Shown: one piece after another, positions 35,908 to 46,175 of the stretch
Layout: every line of letters begins with the position of its first letter
Position numbering within the stretch: the first letter of the stretch is position 1
DNA from: Jilunia laotingensis
GTDB lineage: Bacteria > Bacteroidota > Bacteroidia > Bacteroidales > Bacteroidaceae
Assembly: GCF_014385165.1 (NCBI RefSeq)
Contig: NZ_JACRTF010000001.1
Location: forward strand, 1,612,001 to 1,676,000
Direction of reading: 5' to 3'
DNA: 64,000 bases
Program-made: the position numbers and the translations under genes
Notes under the pieces: model-generated
The model's database searches: none
What the model was told of the DNA's origin: nothing
What the model saw: the letters and a program-made list of their open reading frames with translations, nothing else

Positions 35908-38325
35908 ATGAACCACCTATTGTACAAAACATTTCTATTTCTCAGTTTTCTTTCCGTAGGATGTGCGACGGAGATGTATGCCGTTATTCAACAACCAAGC
36001 AAAGGTATGATAACCGGGCGTGTCATCGACTCCCAAAGTGAACCCTATTATCCCGTGGCCGTTAGCATTGAAGGATTATTGATGGGAGGCTATACGAACG
36101 AGAAAGGAAATTTCCGTATTAATGATATCCCCGTAGGCGACCATACATTGGTTGTCTCCGGATTGGGAGTAAAAACAAAGAAAGTTCCGGTAAAGATTGT
36201 TGCCGGGAAGCTGATCGATCTGGGAGATATCGAGATCGATACCCACGTAGAGCAACTGGACGAAATACAGGTGTTGGGTAAATCGGAAGCACGCCGGCAA
36301 CAGGAACAAGCCTATGCCATCTCTGTGCTTGATATCAAAAAGGCTTATAGTGGAGCTGCTCCGCTTAATAAACTGCTCAATAATGTGTCCAGTGTCCGTA
36401 TCCGCGAGGAGGGCGGTGTTGGTTCCAACTATAACTTCAGCCTGAACGGGTTCTCCGGCAACCAAGTGAAATTCTTCTTGGACGGGATACCGATGGATAA
36501 TTTCGGCTCTTCTTTCAATATGGCTAATATCCCGGCTAACATGGCTGAAAGGGTGGAAGTGTATAAAGGCGTGTTGCCTGTTAACCTGGGTGCCGATGCA
36601 CTGGGAGGTGCAGTGAATATTGTCAGTAGGAAAGATGCGAATTATCTGGATGCGACCTATTCATTCGGTTCGTTCAATACGCACAAGGTGACTCTGAACG
36701 GGGCGTATACCGATCTGAAAACAGGATTTACCGTGCGTGCCAATGCTTTCTATAATTATTCCGATAATGACTATAAAGTATTTGTGCCGGTCATCGACCT
36801 GACAACCAACAAGAAGGTAGACGAACGTTGGGTAAAGCGGTTCAACGATGCCTACCGTTCGGGAGGTTTGCGGCTGGAAACGGGAATTACGAATAAGCCT
36901 TTTGCCGACTATCTCCTAGCAGGTGTCATCTTTTCGAAGAATGACAAAGATGTCCAGACCGGGGCTACGATGGATGCTGTCTATGGCGGTGTGAAGATGA
37001 AAAGTGAATCACTGATTCCCTCCGTCCGGTACAAAAAAGACGATTTACTGCTCGATGGACTCTCTTTGTCGCTGTATGGAACATACAACACTGTCAATAC
37101 GTTTAATGTCGATACGCTTACCCACCGTTACAATTGGCTGGGAGAGTACGTGCCTTCTGCCACGGCTGGTGAAGCCTATTTGACAGATGCTGAAATCAGA
37201 AACCGGGAATGGTTGGCAAACGGGAATGTCAGTTATGTGGTCAATGCCCATCAGTCTTTTATCCTGAATCATGTATTCTCTTCCATGAAGAGGAGGATGA
37301 ACGACGATGCCCATCCCGATGATGAAATGAACAATGTTCCCCAACGACTGGTTAAGAATGTGACCGGTCTGGGATGGCAGATCCGTTATGACCGTTGGAA
37401 CGCCAACGTGTTTGGGAAGATGTACAAATTACACAGCTCGACCTATAAGCGGTTGGATGAATACACCGAAACGGCTCGTTGGGAGAAGGTGAAGGATGAT
37501 AAGACGAACTTCGGGTACGGAGCTGCCGCCACTTATTACATTCTGCCGTCTTTGCAAGCCAAGTTATCTTATGAATATGCTTATCGTTTGCCGGAAAGCG
37601 TGGAGATGTTCGGTGACGGACTGATTCAGCAGCGCAACCCCGATTTGAAACCAGAGAGCAGCCGTAATGTGAACTTCGGGTTGAGCTATATGCAGCTTGT
37701 CAATGTCCACCAACTGTCCGCCGAAGCCAATTTTATCTACCGGCATACGAAAGACTTTATCCTGAAGGGTGTCAGCCTGACAAGCAATCCTACCACCGGA
37801 TATGAGAACTTGGGCAACGTATTGACAAAAGGGGTGGAGCTTGGTTTCCGTTATGGATATAAAGACCTGTTTCACATGGGAGCCAATTTTACGTATCAGG
37901 ATATCATCGACAATCAGGAATTCGAGATCAACAAGGGGAGCTTTGTCGGTGAGGGAATTACCGAGAATATTACTTATAAGGAGCGGCTTCCCAACATTCC
38001 GTATCTTTTTGCCAATGGAGATATGGGGCTGCGTTTCCACAACATCCTCCGGAGGAATTCGGTGCTGACATTGGATTATAATTTGGGATATATCCATCAG
38101 TACTATCTTTCCTTCCCCGGGCTGGGTGCAAAAAGTTCGAAAAAGGTCATTCCTGAACAGTTCTCGCATGATCTCGCTTTGGGCTATTCGATGGACAACG
38201 GAAAATACGGGATCGTAGTGGAATGTACCAATCTGACAGACCGGAAACTGTATGACAACTATCGTTTGCAAAAGCCCGGACGTGCTTTCAATGTGAAGCT
38301 GAGATATTTCTTTAATAAAAAATAG
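35908..38325 (+). CDS. TonB-dependent outer-membrane receptor with carboxypeptidase-like N-domain
   Basis: This 805-aa receptor has a signal peptide, then a CarboxypepD_reg-like domain (GMITGRVIDSQSEPYYPVAV at about residues 33-52), a plug (residues 120-230, with VEVYKGVLPVNLGADALGG) and a beta-barrel ending in a terminal aromatic strand (NVKLRYFFNKK). It is not SusC-like in size and has no SusD partner, so it fits siderophore or haem uptake. The DUF4374 lipoprotein and the PepSY membrane protein follow in one operon (40 and 3 bp gaps), a set commonly seen for iron acquisition in Bacteroides. Confidence 0.88.
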   Translation: MNHLLYKTFLFLSFLSVGCATEMYAVIQQPSKGMITGRVIDSQSEPYYPVAVSIEGLLMGGYTNEKGNFRINDIPVGDHTLVVSGLGVKTKKVPVKIVAGKLIDLGDIEIDTHVEQLDEIQVLGKSEARRQQEQAYAISVLDIKKAYSGAAPLNKLLNNVSSVRIREEGGVGSNYNFSLNGFSGNQVKFFLDGIPMDNFGSSFNMANIPANMAERVEVYKGVLPVNLGADALGGAVNIVSRKDANYLDATYSFGSFNTHKVTLNGAYTDLKTGFTVRANAFYNYSDNDYKVFVPVIDLTTNKKVDERWVKRFNDAYRSGGLRLETGITNKPFADYLLAGVIFSKNDKDVQTGATMDAVYGGVKMKSESLIPSVRYKKDDLLLDGLSLSLYGTYNTVNTFNVDTLTHRYNWLGEYVPSATAGEAYLTDAEIRNREWLANGNVSYVVNAHQSFILNHVFSSMKRRMNDDAHPDDEMNNVPQRLVKNVTGLGWQIRYDRWNANVFGKMYKLHSSTYKRLDEYTETARWEKVKDDKTNFGYGAAATYYILPSLQAKLSYEYAYRLPESVEMFGDGLIQQRNPDLKPESSRNVNFGLSYMQLVNVHQLSAEANFIYRHTKDFILKGVSLTSNPTTGYENLGNVLTKGVELGFRYGYKDLFHMGANFTYQDIIDNQEFEINKGSFVGEGITENITYKERLPNIPYLFANGDMGLRFHNILRRNSVLTLDYNLGYIHQYYLSFPGLGAKSSKKVIPEQFSHDLALGYSMDNGKYGIVVECTNLTDRKLYDNYRLQKPGRAFNVKLRYFFNKK

Positions 38326-38365
38326 AATTGAGTACTTTAGAAGAAAAGTTTAAACTGACTCTGAG

Positions 38366-39601
38366 ATGAATCGAATGAATAAAATATACCGTAATTGTAT
38401 GATTGCCCTCGCTACCCTGTCTATTTCAGTGGGGCTTGCCTCGTGTGAAGAGGAGGCACTGGGTAACGAGGAGACACCATTTGCCCCTTATGTGCTTAGT
38501 CTGGGGATTACATCCAACGGAGCGACTACTTATTATGTGGTTACAACTGCCGATCTGATGTCCGGAACTATTAATGCCGTAGGGAAGGGGATCGAACAAA
38601 ACGGATATCGTGATTATGACCAAGGTGGTCAGACGGTTTTCAGTATCGGTGGTCTGGGGCTGACCAGTGCTACGGGTATTGTACGCGGTGGCGATGGGTA
38701 TTTGTATGAAAAAGGGGACTTTGTTTTCAACAATTCCCTGAATGCCTTTACGCAAATGGACGACCACTCAATGATCGGCCTTGAGCTTCCTGCCAACAAA
38801 GAGAGCGGCAGCAAAATGACTTTCTATACGGTCGGCATTGAAGATGCAGCTATTACCCGTCAAGCTCAGGCACCCGTCTATCCGATAGATCAGTTGGAGT
38901 GGCCGAGCATTACGGGGATATGTTACAGTGAAGGCAATGTATATGTGACCTATTTCCCCATGAATCCCTCTAACTTTGAGACGCTTTACACGGATACTAC
39001 GTATGTGGCGGTTTATTCGTATCCCGAGATGAGCTTTAAGACCTTGATGAAGGACACCCGTACAGGGCCGGCAGGTTCGTGGAATGCATTTAACGGTATT
39101 TTCAAAGTCGAATCGGGGGATATGTATATCATGTCCAATTCTGCCATAGCCAACGGCTTCTCGCAGGGTACGAAGAATGCTGCTTTTCTCCGTATCCCCA
39201 AAGGTGAAACCCGTTTTGATGATTATTATTTCGACTTTGAAACGGCTTCGGGTGGGCTGAAACCTTCACATATCAAATATATCGGTAACGGATTGGTTTT
39301 TGCGGAAGTCAGTACCATTACACCGCAGACATCCGAGCATCGCTGGGGGGATAAAGATCTGAAATGTTGCATTATTGACTTGAATAATAAGACAGTGCAT
39401 GATATCGAAGAGATTCCGGTACACAACGGTGACGGTGGACGCAGGTTTGCAGCATTGGTAGATGGCGGATATGTTTATCGGCCTGTCACGACACCCGGTG
39501 AAGGAACTTATATTTATCGTATCGATCCGCGGACGGCAACCGCTGTGAAGGGTGCGAAGGTAGCAACTACGTTTGTGGGCGGATTCTTCCGTCTGGATTA
39601 A
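38366..39601 (+). CDS. DUF4374 surface lipoprotein
   Basis: This 411-aa lipoprotein (lipobox GLASC, Cys27, followed by acidic EEEALGNEE) belongs to DUF4374, a predicted beta-propeller group. Repeated motifs such as YVVTTADLMSG, GLTSATGIVRGGDGYLY and NGDGGRRFAALVDGGYVY fit propeller blades. DUF4374 genes pair with TonB receptors in iron-related operons of Bacteroidota. The acidic stretch after Cys predicts surface exposure, so it may bind the ligand or an iron-protein carrier next to the receptor. That role is inferred from context. Confidence 0.85.
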   Translation: MNRMNKIYRNCMIALATLSISVGLASCEEEALGNEETPFAPYVLSLGITSNGATTYYVVTTADLMSGTINAVGKGIEQNGYRDYDQGGQTVFSIGGLGLTSATGIVRGGDGYLYEKGDFVFNNSLNAFTQMDDHSMIGLELPANKESGSKMTFYTVGIEDAAITRQAQAPVYPIDQLEWPSITGICYSEGNVYVTYFPMNPSNFETLYTDTTYVAVYSYPEMSFKTLMKDTRTGPAGSWNAFNGIFKVESGDMYIMSNSAIANGFSQGTKNAAFLRIPKGETRFDDYYFDFETASGGLKPSHIKYIGNGLVFAEVSTITPQTSEHRWGDKDLKCCIIDLNNKTVHDIEEIPVHNGDGGRRFAALVDGGYVYRPVTTPGEGTYIYRIDPRTATAVKGAKVATTFVGGFFRLD

Positions 39602-39604
39602 GTG

Positions 39605-40741
39605 ATGAACAAGACGTTTCGCAAGGTATGCGTAAAGTTACATCTCTGGCTGGGGCTATTGTCGGGGATTGTTGTTTTTATCGTATGCATCACTGGCTGC
39701 CTGTATGTTTTTAAAGAGGAGATAAACGAGGCGACACAACCTTGGCGTTTCGTTACACCGCAGGAGAATTCGGTCTTGCCACCTTCGCGGATATTGGCCG
39801 TTTCGGATTCGGTCGTAGTAAATAAAGCTCCTACTGCTATCACTTATGGCGAAGCGTCCGATGCTGTGTTTGTCGATTACTATCAGCCGGAAATAGGAAT
39901 GACTACTGTCTTTCTTGATCCTTACAACGGGATGGTATTGAAAATGGTAAGCAAACGATTCGATGATTTTGACTTCTTTCGTTTTATTCTTGATGGTCAC
40001 CGCACATTATGGCTTCCCCGTGCAATTGGAAGTCCCATTGTAGGATACAGTGTTTTGATCTTTTTAATCACTCTTATCACGGGCATTATACTCTGGTGGC
40101 CGAAACATTGGACACGGAATGCGCTTGTTGCGCGGCTTACCATAAAGCGTAAATCATCTTTTTCCCGTTTGAATTTCGACCTGCACAATGTCGTGGGATT
40201 TTATGCGGCCTTCCTACTGATCATTCTTAGTTTTACAGGGCTTGTTTTTAGTCTGAATTGGTTTAGCAAAGCTGTCTACTTCATCACTTCGGGGGGAAAG
40301 GAACTAAAACCATACACATTGCCTATATCGGATACGTTACGAATAAGCCGTTGGAAAAATGATTCATTGGATAAGCTCTATTTCCAACTCCGTGAAGAGG
40401 AACCTGCCGCTAAAACCTTTTACTTTGCCTTGCCTGTTACGAATGATGGCGTGTTTCGCGTTAGCATTGTCCATAAACGGGGTTCTTACTATCGTACGGA
40501 CAATCTTTTCTTCGATCAGTATACGCTTGCTTCGCTACAAGGTACAGGCCCCTATGCCGGAAAATATACCGAAGCTTCACCTGCCGATAAGTTCAGGAGA
40601 ATGAATCTTGAAATTCATGATGGTCGTATTTTCGGGCTTTTCGGAAAGATACTGATGTTTTGTGCGAGCCTTGTCGGGGCTTCGTTGCCTGTTACCGGAT
40701 TTATTGTCTGGTTCAGGAAAAAGCGGAAGCCGAGGAGATGA
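39605..40741 (+). CDS. PepSY-associated transmembrane protein (iron-regulated type)
   Basis: This inner-membrane protein belongs to the PepSY_TM family, related to ferric-siderophore reductases. It has an N-terminal helix (LHLWLGLLSGIVVFIVC), a periplasmic loop, further helices (residues 140-165, 200-225 and near the C-terminus) and conserved His in LHLW, LDGHRTLW and DLHNVVGFY that may ligate haem. I take ATG at 39605, one codon after an in-frame GTG that follows the DUF4374 stop directly. It probably reduces imported iron or takes part in its release at the inner membrane. Confidence 0.85.
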   Translation: MNKTFRKVCVKLHLWLGLLSGIVVFIVCITGCLYVFKEEINEATQPWRFVTPQENSVLPPSRILAVSDSVVVNKAPTAITYGEASDAVFVDYYQPEIGMTTVFLDPYNGMVLKMVSKRFDDFDFFRFILDGHRTLWLPRAIGSPIVGYSVLIFLITLITGIILWWPKHWTRNALVARLTIKRKSSFSRLNFDLHNVVGFYAAFLLIILSFTGLVFSLNWFSKAVYFITSGGKELKPYTLPISDTLRISRWKNDSLDKLYFQLREEEPAAKTFYFALPVTNDGVFRVSIVHKRGSYYRTDNLFFDQYTLASLQGTGPYAGKYTEASPADKFRRMNLEIHDGRIFGLFGKILMFCASLVGASLPVTGFIVWFRKKRKPRR

Positions 40742-40769
40742 ATAAAGGCCTTTAGACCTAATAAATACA

Positions 40770-40799
40770 AATCCCCTGCCGGATAACCGGCAGGGGATT
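40770..40799. terminator. Bidirectional terminator
   Basis: A perfect 13-bp inverted repeat (AATCCCCTGCCGG and its complement) with an ATAA loop lies between two convergent operons. Confidence 0.8.
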
Positions 40800-40833
40800 C
40801 TTCTGCTATTAATCAAATGCTAAGTTGTTATGC

Positions 40834-41589
40834 TTAGTCTTCCAATTTGGCAACGATGAAGTCGCGGTTCAGTCTGGCGATGTTGCTGATAGAAATGTTC
40901 TTCGGACATTCTGCTTCACAAGCACGAGTGTTTGTACAGTTACCGAATCCCAGTTCGTCCATTTTAGATAACATGGCTTTGGCACGGCGTGAAGCTTCCA
41001 CTTTTCCTTGAGGAAGCAGATTCAACTGGCTTACTTTTGCTGAGACGAACAACATGGCAGAACCATTCTTGCAAGCAGCTACGCAAGCACCACAACCGAT
41101 ACAAGCAGCTGCGTCCATAGCCTCGTCAGCAATATCCTTGGAGATAAGGATAGCGTTGGCATCTTGAGGAGCGCCCGTGTTAACACTTACGTAACCACCG
41201 GATTGCATGATCTTATCGAATGCACCACGGTCTACCATCAAGTCACGGATAACCGGGAAAGCAGCTGAACGCCATGGTTCGACAGTGATTGTTTCTCCGT
41301 CATGGAAACGGCGCATGTAAATCTGGCATGTTGTTGCACCTGTTGCGGGTCCGTGAGGATGACCGTTGATGTAAAGTGAACACATACCGCAGATTCCCTC
41401 GCGGCAGTCGTGGTCGAATACAATAGGCTCGCCACCGTCATTAATAATCTGTTCGTTGAGGATATCCAGCATTTCAAGGAACGAAGTATCGCCCGGGATA
41501 TCTTTCATTTGATGTGTCTCAAAAAAACCTTTTGCTTTAGGGCCTTTCTGACGCCATACCTTCAGTGTGAAACTTATATTTTTATCCAT
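40834..41589 (-). CDS. frdB: Fumarate reductase/succinate dehydrogenase iron-sulfur subunit
   Basis: This 251-aa subunit carries electrons between the quinone site and the flavoprotein. Three cluster motifs are visible: CREGICGMC with a downstream Cys for the 2Fe-2S cluster, [11 protein letters not shown] for 4Fe-4S and [14 protein letters not shown] for the third cluster. In Bacteroides this enzyme works mainly as a fumarate reductase in anaerobic respiration. Gene order is frdC-frdA-frdB on the minus strand with gaps of 28-38 bp, a single operon from the promoter near 44367. Confidence 0.94.
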   Translation of the reverse strand: MDKNISFTLKVWRQKGPKAKGFFETHQMKDIPGDTSFLEMLDILNEQIINDGGEPIVFDHDCREGICGMCSLYINGHPHGPATGATTCQIYMRRFHDGETITVEPWRSAAFPVIRDLMVDRGAFDKIMQSGGYVSVNTGAPQDANAILISKDIADEAMDAAACIGCGACVAACKNGSAMLFVSAKVSQLNLLPQGKVEASRRAKAMLSKMDELGFGNCTNTRACEAECPKNISISNIARLNRDFIVAKLED

Positions 41590-41617
41590 TTTTGTTTTCC
41601 TTTAATTGATTAACCGA

Positions 41618-43561
41618 TTAAGATTTGTAGTTACGGGTCTGAACTTTTACAAATTGGTAGTTCAAATCTTCTTTGATCAATTCCGGTGCAGAGTTTTCAC
41701 CAGTGTACTTCCAGCAAGCTACGTAAGAGAAGTTTTTATCATCACGCAATGCTTCTCCTTCCGGAGTCTGGTACTCTTCGCGGAAGTGTCCGCCGCAAGA
41801 TTCTTCACGGTTCAGGGCATCACGAGCCATCAGCATACCGATTTCGATGAAGTCTGTCAACCGAAGTGCTTTTTCAAGTTCTACGTTGAGTTCGTTTACT
41901 TCACCTGGGATACGTACGTTAGTCCAGAAGTCTTTTTTCACTTCCTGGATGCCGTCCAATGCTTTCTGCAAAGATTCTTTTGTACGAGCCATACCTACGA
42001 AGTCCCACATGATATGTCCGAGTTTCTTGTGGATGGAATCAACAGAATGTTTACCGTTAACTGCTTTGATCTTCTTGATCTTATCTTTAACTTCTTTCTC
42101 GGCTGCAGCAAATTCCGGCAGGTCGGTAGAGAAGCGAGGAACCTGAATCTGGTCAGCGAGGTAGTTCTGGATAGTGTATGGCAATACGAAATATCCGTCA
42201 GCCAAACCTTGCATCAATGCAGAAGCACCCAGACGGTTAGCACCGTGGTCGGAGAAGTTACATTCACCGATTGCGAACAGACCCGGAATAGAGGTCATCA
42301 ATTCGTAGTCAACCCAGATACCACCCATTGTATAATGGATAGCCGGGAATATCATCATCGGAGTTTTATACGGATTCTCGTCAGTGATTTCTTCGTACAT
42401 GTCGAAGAGGTTACCGTAACGAGCGCGAACTACGTCTTCACCCAAGCGGTTGATAGCATATTTGAAGTCGAGGAATACGGCCAGACCGGTATTGTTCACA
42501 CCGAAACCGGCATCGCAACGTTCTTTGGCTGCACGTGATGCTACGTCACGTGGTACAAGGTTACCGAATGCGGGGTAACGGCGTTCTAGGTAGAAGTCGC
42601 GGTCTTCGTCGGGGATATCGTTCGGTTTCTTTGTTCCGGCCTGCAATGCTTTTGCATCTTCAATCTTTTTCGGAACCCAGATACGGCCATCATTACGCAG
42701 TGACTCGGACATCAATGTCAGTTTGGACTGCTTGTCACCATGGACAGGAATACAAGTCGGGTGGATTTGTGCAAAGGCAGGATTAGCAATATAAGCGCCT
42801 TTCTTGTAACATTGGATGGCAACGGAACCGTTGGAAGCCATTGCGTTAGTAGACAAGAAGAATGCGTTTCCATATCCTCCGGTGCCGATAACTACAGCGT
42901 GTGCTGCGAAGCGTTCGATTTCTCCGGTTACGAGGTTACGGGCGATGATACCACGGGCACGTCCGTCGATTATAACGAGGTCGAGCATTTCGTAACGGGT
43001 GAAAAGTTTAACAGTACCTTGTTGTACCTGACGGCTCAATGCGGAATAAGCGCCCAGCAATAACTGCTGTCCGGTTTGTCCGCGGGCATAGAATGTACGT
43101 GATACCTGTGCGCCACCGAATGAACGGTTGTCAAGTGTACCACCGTATTCGCGTGCGAAAGGAACACCTTGCGCAACACATTGGTCGATGATGGCGTTGG
43201 CAACTTCTGCCAAACGATAAACGTTGGCTTCACGTGCGCGGTAATCACCACCTTTGATTGTATCGTAGAAAAGACGGTATACTGAGTCACCGTCGTTTTG
43301 ATAATTCTTAGCAGCGTTGATACCACCCTGTGCTGCGATAGAGTGCGCGCGACGGGGAGAATCTTGGATACAGAAGTTGAACACTCTGAATCCCATTTCA
43401 CCTAGAGAAGCGGCAGCAGATGCGCCGGCAAGTCCGGTACCTACCACGATGATGTCAAGACGACGTTTGTTGGCAGGATTAACAAGTTTTTGGTGAGCTT
43501 TATAGTTACTCCATTTTTCGGCTAACTGGCCTTCAGGAATTTTAGAATCTATTTGAGTCAT
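41618..43561 (-). CDS. frdA: Fumarate reductase/succinate dehydrogenase flavoprotein subunit
   Basis: This 647-aa catalytic subunit has the FAD-binding [18 protein letters not shown] (about residues 37-54), the covalent flavin region [14 protein letters not shown], a substrate region including the HPTCIP segment and a C-terminal helical domain. The length is typical of the B-type (menaquinone-linked) enzymes found in Bacteroidota, longer than E. coli FrdA. It interconverts fumarate and succinate; succinate is a main fermentation product of Bacteroides. Confidence 0.95.
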   Translation of the reverse strand: MTQIDSKIPEGQLAEKWSNYKAHQKLVNPANKRRLDIIVVGTGLAGASAAASLGEMGFRVFNFCIQDSPRRAHSIAAQGGINAAKNYQNDGDSVYRLFYDTIKGGDYRAREANVYRLAEVANAIIDQCVAQGVPFAREYGGTLDNRSFGGAQVSRTFYARGQTGQQLLLGAYSALSRQVQQGTVKLFTRYEMLDLVIIDGRARGIIARNLVTGEIERFAAHAVVIGTGGYGNAFFLSTNAMASNGSVAIQCYKKGAYIANPAFAQIHPTCIPVHGDKQSKLTLMSESLRNDGRIWVPKKIEDAKALQAGTKKPNDIPDEDRDFYLERRYPAFGNLVPRDVASRAAKERCDAGFGVNNTGLAVFLDFKYAINRLGEDVVRARYGNLFDMYEEITDENPYKTPMMIFPAIHYTMGGIWVDYELMTSIPGLFAIGECNFSDHGANRLGASALMQGLADGYFVLPYTIQNYLADQIQVPRFSTDLPEFAAAEKEVKDKIKKIKAVNGKHSVDSIHKKLGHIMWDFVGMARTKESLQKALDGIQEVKKDFWTNVRIPGEVNELNVELEKALRLTDFIEIGMLMARDALNREESCGGHFREEYQTPEGEALRDDKNFSYVACWKYTGENSAPELIKEDLNYQFVKVQTRNYKS

Positions 43562-43599
43562 AATGCTATTTACTTTAATGTCAGTTACAATTTAAAAAA

Positions 43600-44295
43600 T
43601 TAGCAAGCGCCGCAAGCCAACGATTTAACGAAGAATACGACTACTACCAGGGCGAAGCAGATGACAATGATCGTTGAATAAATGTTGGAAATGCATTTCC
43701 AGCGATTGATCCAAATCTTGTTGTTCCAGCCCAATGACTGCATAGAACTCCAGAAACCATGAGTAAGGTGGAACCAAAGAGCGGCAAGCCAGATGAGGTA
43801 AAGCACTACGTATACAGGATTAGAGAAGGTGTTGAAAATGTGATAAACACCGTCAGCAGCATAAGTTACATCGGCTGTTACACAACCCATGTTGTGCATC
43901 AATTCCGGTAACTGCATTTTAGCCCAGAAGTTGAACAGGTGAAGTCCAAGACCCAAGATCACGATGATACCCAGAACGAGCATGTTTTGTGAAGCCCACT
44001 CTACGGTTTTGGGCTTTTCTACTACGGCATAACGTTCGCTACCGCGTGCTGCACGATTCTGTATCGTCAGCCAAAAGGCGTAGATAATGTGAATCACGAA
44101 GAGGGCAGCCAGTCCTAAAGTAGCCACCAACGCATACCAGTTTGCTCCCAGGAACTCACAAACCATATTGTAACCATCAGCCGAGATGATTGCAACTAAG
44201 TTCATCGCCATGTGAAACGTTAGAAACAGGACAAGGGCGATACCTGTAACGCTCATCACCACTTTCCTTCCTACAGATGAATTACTTAACCACAT
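43600..44295 (-). CDS. frdC: Fumarate reductase/succinate dehydrogenase cytochrome b subunit
   Basis: This 231-aa membrane anchor has five predicted helices and conserved His (LTFHMAMNL, GLHLFNFW, WFHLTHGFW) that ligate two haems b, the arrangement of single-subunit diheme B-type complexes. It links menaquinol oxidation to fumarate reduction. It is the first gene of the operon and lies just after a strong consensus promoter. Confidence 0.93.
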   Translation of the reverse strand: MWLSNSSVGRKVVMSVTGIALVLFLTFHMAMNLVAIISADGYNMVCEFLGANWYALVATLGLAALFVIHIIYAFWLTIQNRAARGSERYAVVEKPKTVEWASQNMLVLGIIVILGLGLHLFNFWAKMQLPELMHNMGCVTADVTYAADGVYHIFNTFSNPVYVVLYLIWLAALWFHLTHGFWSSMQSLGWNNKIWINRWKCISNIYSTIIVICFALVVVVFFVKSLACGAC

Positions 44296-44366
44296 AAATG
44301 ATTGAATTTAAATTATTTAATTGTTAGAACTATAATTTCATTTTCACGTGTCTATGTCTCTTCGTG

Positions 44367-44397
44367 CAAAAGTACGTGAAATACATTGATTAACCAA
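44367..44397 (-). promoter_or_regulatory. Consensus promoter of the frd operon
   Basis: On the minus strand there is TTTG (44394-44397), a 19-bp spacer and TACTTTTG (44367-44374). Both match the Bacteroides -33/-7 consensus. Confidence 0.7.
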
Positions 44398-44448
44398 AGG
44401 TATTAAAGAAATTATTCCTTAATTGGACAACAGTGTAATCCAAGTATA

Positions 44449-45315
44449 TTATTTTTTACCATTCTCCTTTCCTTGAGTTACCCGCATTCTCAAGGCACGT
44501 GGGGTGTCACCGAAAGAGGCTTTGCAGAAATGTGCAAAATGTGACAAAGAATCAAAACCGTAACGTGTACTGATTTCTGTGATTCGTTGTTTGGTATGTT
44601 GTAAATCGTCAAGAATTCCTTCTCGTTTCTTGTCGAGTATCCATTCGTATACGGGAACGTTATACATATTCTTAAACAGACGGCGGAAAGTTGTTACGCT
44701 ATATCCACCAAGGTGTGCGAATTCTTCCACGTTCTTGACTTTACTATAATTCTGCATGATAAAATATTGAAAGCTTTCCGTATAGCTTTTGATAGGGAAG
44801 AAAAAGTTATTTAGCTGTGGTAGCGGATAATAGGAAAATAACAGGAAAATGAGTTCCTGTGTTTTTAGTCTGATGTAAGGTTCGCAAGAAGGCCCTTCAG
44901 TAAGATATTCGCCCAAATCGGCCATGAAATTATTGAGACGGTAATTCATAATCATAGGGGAATAAGTCAAAGGCGCTTCAGTGATATCCAGTATTTCCTG
45001 ATACCGGCTTTCGCATATCTGAGGAAGTTCATTGAACCAATAAACTATGTATTCTACATCTGTCAGGGCCAGCAACTCGAGTTTGGAACCGATTGCCTGA
45101 AGTATAAATTGCCGGTCATGAAGAGTCGTACCAGGATATTCCTGGCTATTGATTAGTAACTCCCCTTTAATCATGAATAGCATGCAGTTTGATATACACT
45201 TGTCTGCGGGAAAGTGCTGTCCTTTGGGAAACTTCCTGTAGGTTAGTATATCACCGGCCGTCTTGGGGCATTGTGAGCAGTCGGTAAATCTTTTACAGTA
45301 ACTGTTCCTTATCAT
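44449..45315 (-). CDS. AraC-family regulator (paralogue of the gene at 34897)
   Basis: This 288-aa regulator has the same layout as the protein at 34897-35736: an N-terminal domain with DCSQCPK, KCISN and LINSQEYPG, then a double HTH domain (VEEFAHLGGYSVTTFRRLF and ITEISTRYGFDSLSHFAHFC). The two share the strings FILQAIGSKLE and GGYxVTTFRR. It lies upstream of the frd operon on the same strand and is divergent from the PAP2 gene at 45423. It might regulate either neighbour; this is not shown by the sequence. Confidence 0.88.
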   Translation of the reverse strand: MIRNSYCKRFTDCSQCPKTAGDILTYRKFPKGQHFPADKCISNCMLFMIKGELLINSQEYPGTTLHDRQFILQAIGSKLELLALTDVEYIVYWFNELPQICESRYQEILDITEAPLTYSPMIMNYRLNNFMADLGEYLTEGPSCEPYIRLKTQELIFLLFSYYPLPQLNNFFFPIKSYTESFQYFIMQNYSKVKNVEEFAHLGGYSVTTFRRLFKNMYNVPVYEWILDKKREGILDDLQHTKQRITEISTRYGFDSLSHFAHFCKASFGDTPRALRMRVTQGKENGKK

Positions 45316-45348
45316 AGATAAATCAAGATCGTATTAATTGTCAGGGAA

Positions 45349-45397
45349 CAAAGATATTATTTTTTTGTGAATATTCAATTATTTTGCTCTATCTTTG
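45349..45397. promoter_or_regulatory. Divergent promoter elements
   Basis: TATCTTTG on the minus strand (45349-45356) serves the AraC gene and TATCTTTG on the plus strand (45390-45397) serves the PAP2 gene. The two -7 boxes are 33 bp apart. Confidence 0.55.
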
Positions 45398-45422
45398 CTC
45401 GTCTTAGTAATTAAACAGCAGG

Positions 45423-46046
45423 ATGAAGAAATTTATTATTATCTGTGTCTCAATGATATATGTGATCGGGGCTCAAGCACAAAATTGGGATATCAACACG
45501 TTGCATAAAATCAATAGTCTGGATGGGAAATTTGTACGTAATTATAGTAAGGTATTTTCTCGTTCGGCACCCTATATTTCGGTAGGTATCCCGGTGGCTA
45601 TGGCTATTTACGCAGGGATTGACAAAGATAAGAAATTGTTGCAAGATGCTATTTATATAGGTACGAGTGTTGCCGAAGCTGTGGTATTGACTTATGGTGT
45701 CAAGCATTTGGTAGACCGGGAACGTCCTTATGATCGTTATCCCGACCGCGTGCATCCTTATAGTACGGAGAGCAGCCCGTCTTTTCCATCGAGCCATACG
45801 GCAGCGGCTTTTTCACTGGCTACTTCGTTGAGCATAAAATATCCAAAGTGGTATGTGATTGCACCATCGGCTTTTTGGGCATGTTCAGTCGGCTTCTCGA
45901 GGATGAATGAGGGAGTGCATTATCCTTCGGATGTGTTCGCCGGTGCTGTGATCGGTGCTGGTTGTGCCGTGGTGAATGTATATGTGAACCGGTGGTTGAA
46001 CGGCTGGTTATTCGGAGAGAAAAAGAAAACTGTTATAGCTTATTGA
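45423..46046 (+). CDS. PAP2-family phosphatase
   Basis: This 207-aa protein has a signal-like N-terminal helix and the three PAP2 motifs: KHLVDRERPYDR (motif 1), PSFPSSHTAAAF (motif 2, catalytic His) and SRMNEGVHYPSDVFAG (motif 3, nucleophile His and Asp). The active site would face the periplasm, acting on lipid phosphates such as undecaprenyl diphosphate, lipid A phosphate or phosphatidylglycerol phosphate. In Bacteroides some PAP2 proteins dephosphorylate lipid A (LpxF), but nothing here decides that identity. Confidence 0.85.
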   Translation: MKKFIIICVSMIYVIGAQAQNWDINTLHKINSLDGKFVRNYSKVFSRSAPYISVGIPVAMAIYAGIDKDKKLLQDAIYIGTSVAEAVVLTYGVKHLVDRERPYDRYPDRVHPYSTESSPSFPSSHTAAAFSLATSLSIKYPKWYVIAPSAFWACSVGFSRMNEGVHYPSDVFAGAVIGAGCAVVNVYVNRWLNGWLFGEKKKTVIAY

Positions 46047-46075
46047 TTGATCGCTTTTGAGTTTTACAGGATATA

Positions 46076-46157
46076 AAAACCGAAGGGAAATCCAGTGATT
46101 AGCACAAATCGAATTTTACTTTAATTGTGTTATCCGCTTAATTTCCCTTCGGCTTTT
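46076..46157. terminator. Bidirectional terminator with long loop
   Basis: The arms CCGAAGGGAAAT (46080-46091) and ATTTCCCTTCGG (46141-46152), flanked by AAAA and TTTT, lie between convergent genes. The loop is 49 nt. Confidence 0.65.
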
Positions 46158-46175
46158 AGGGGCTTTAGTGCTGTA

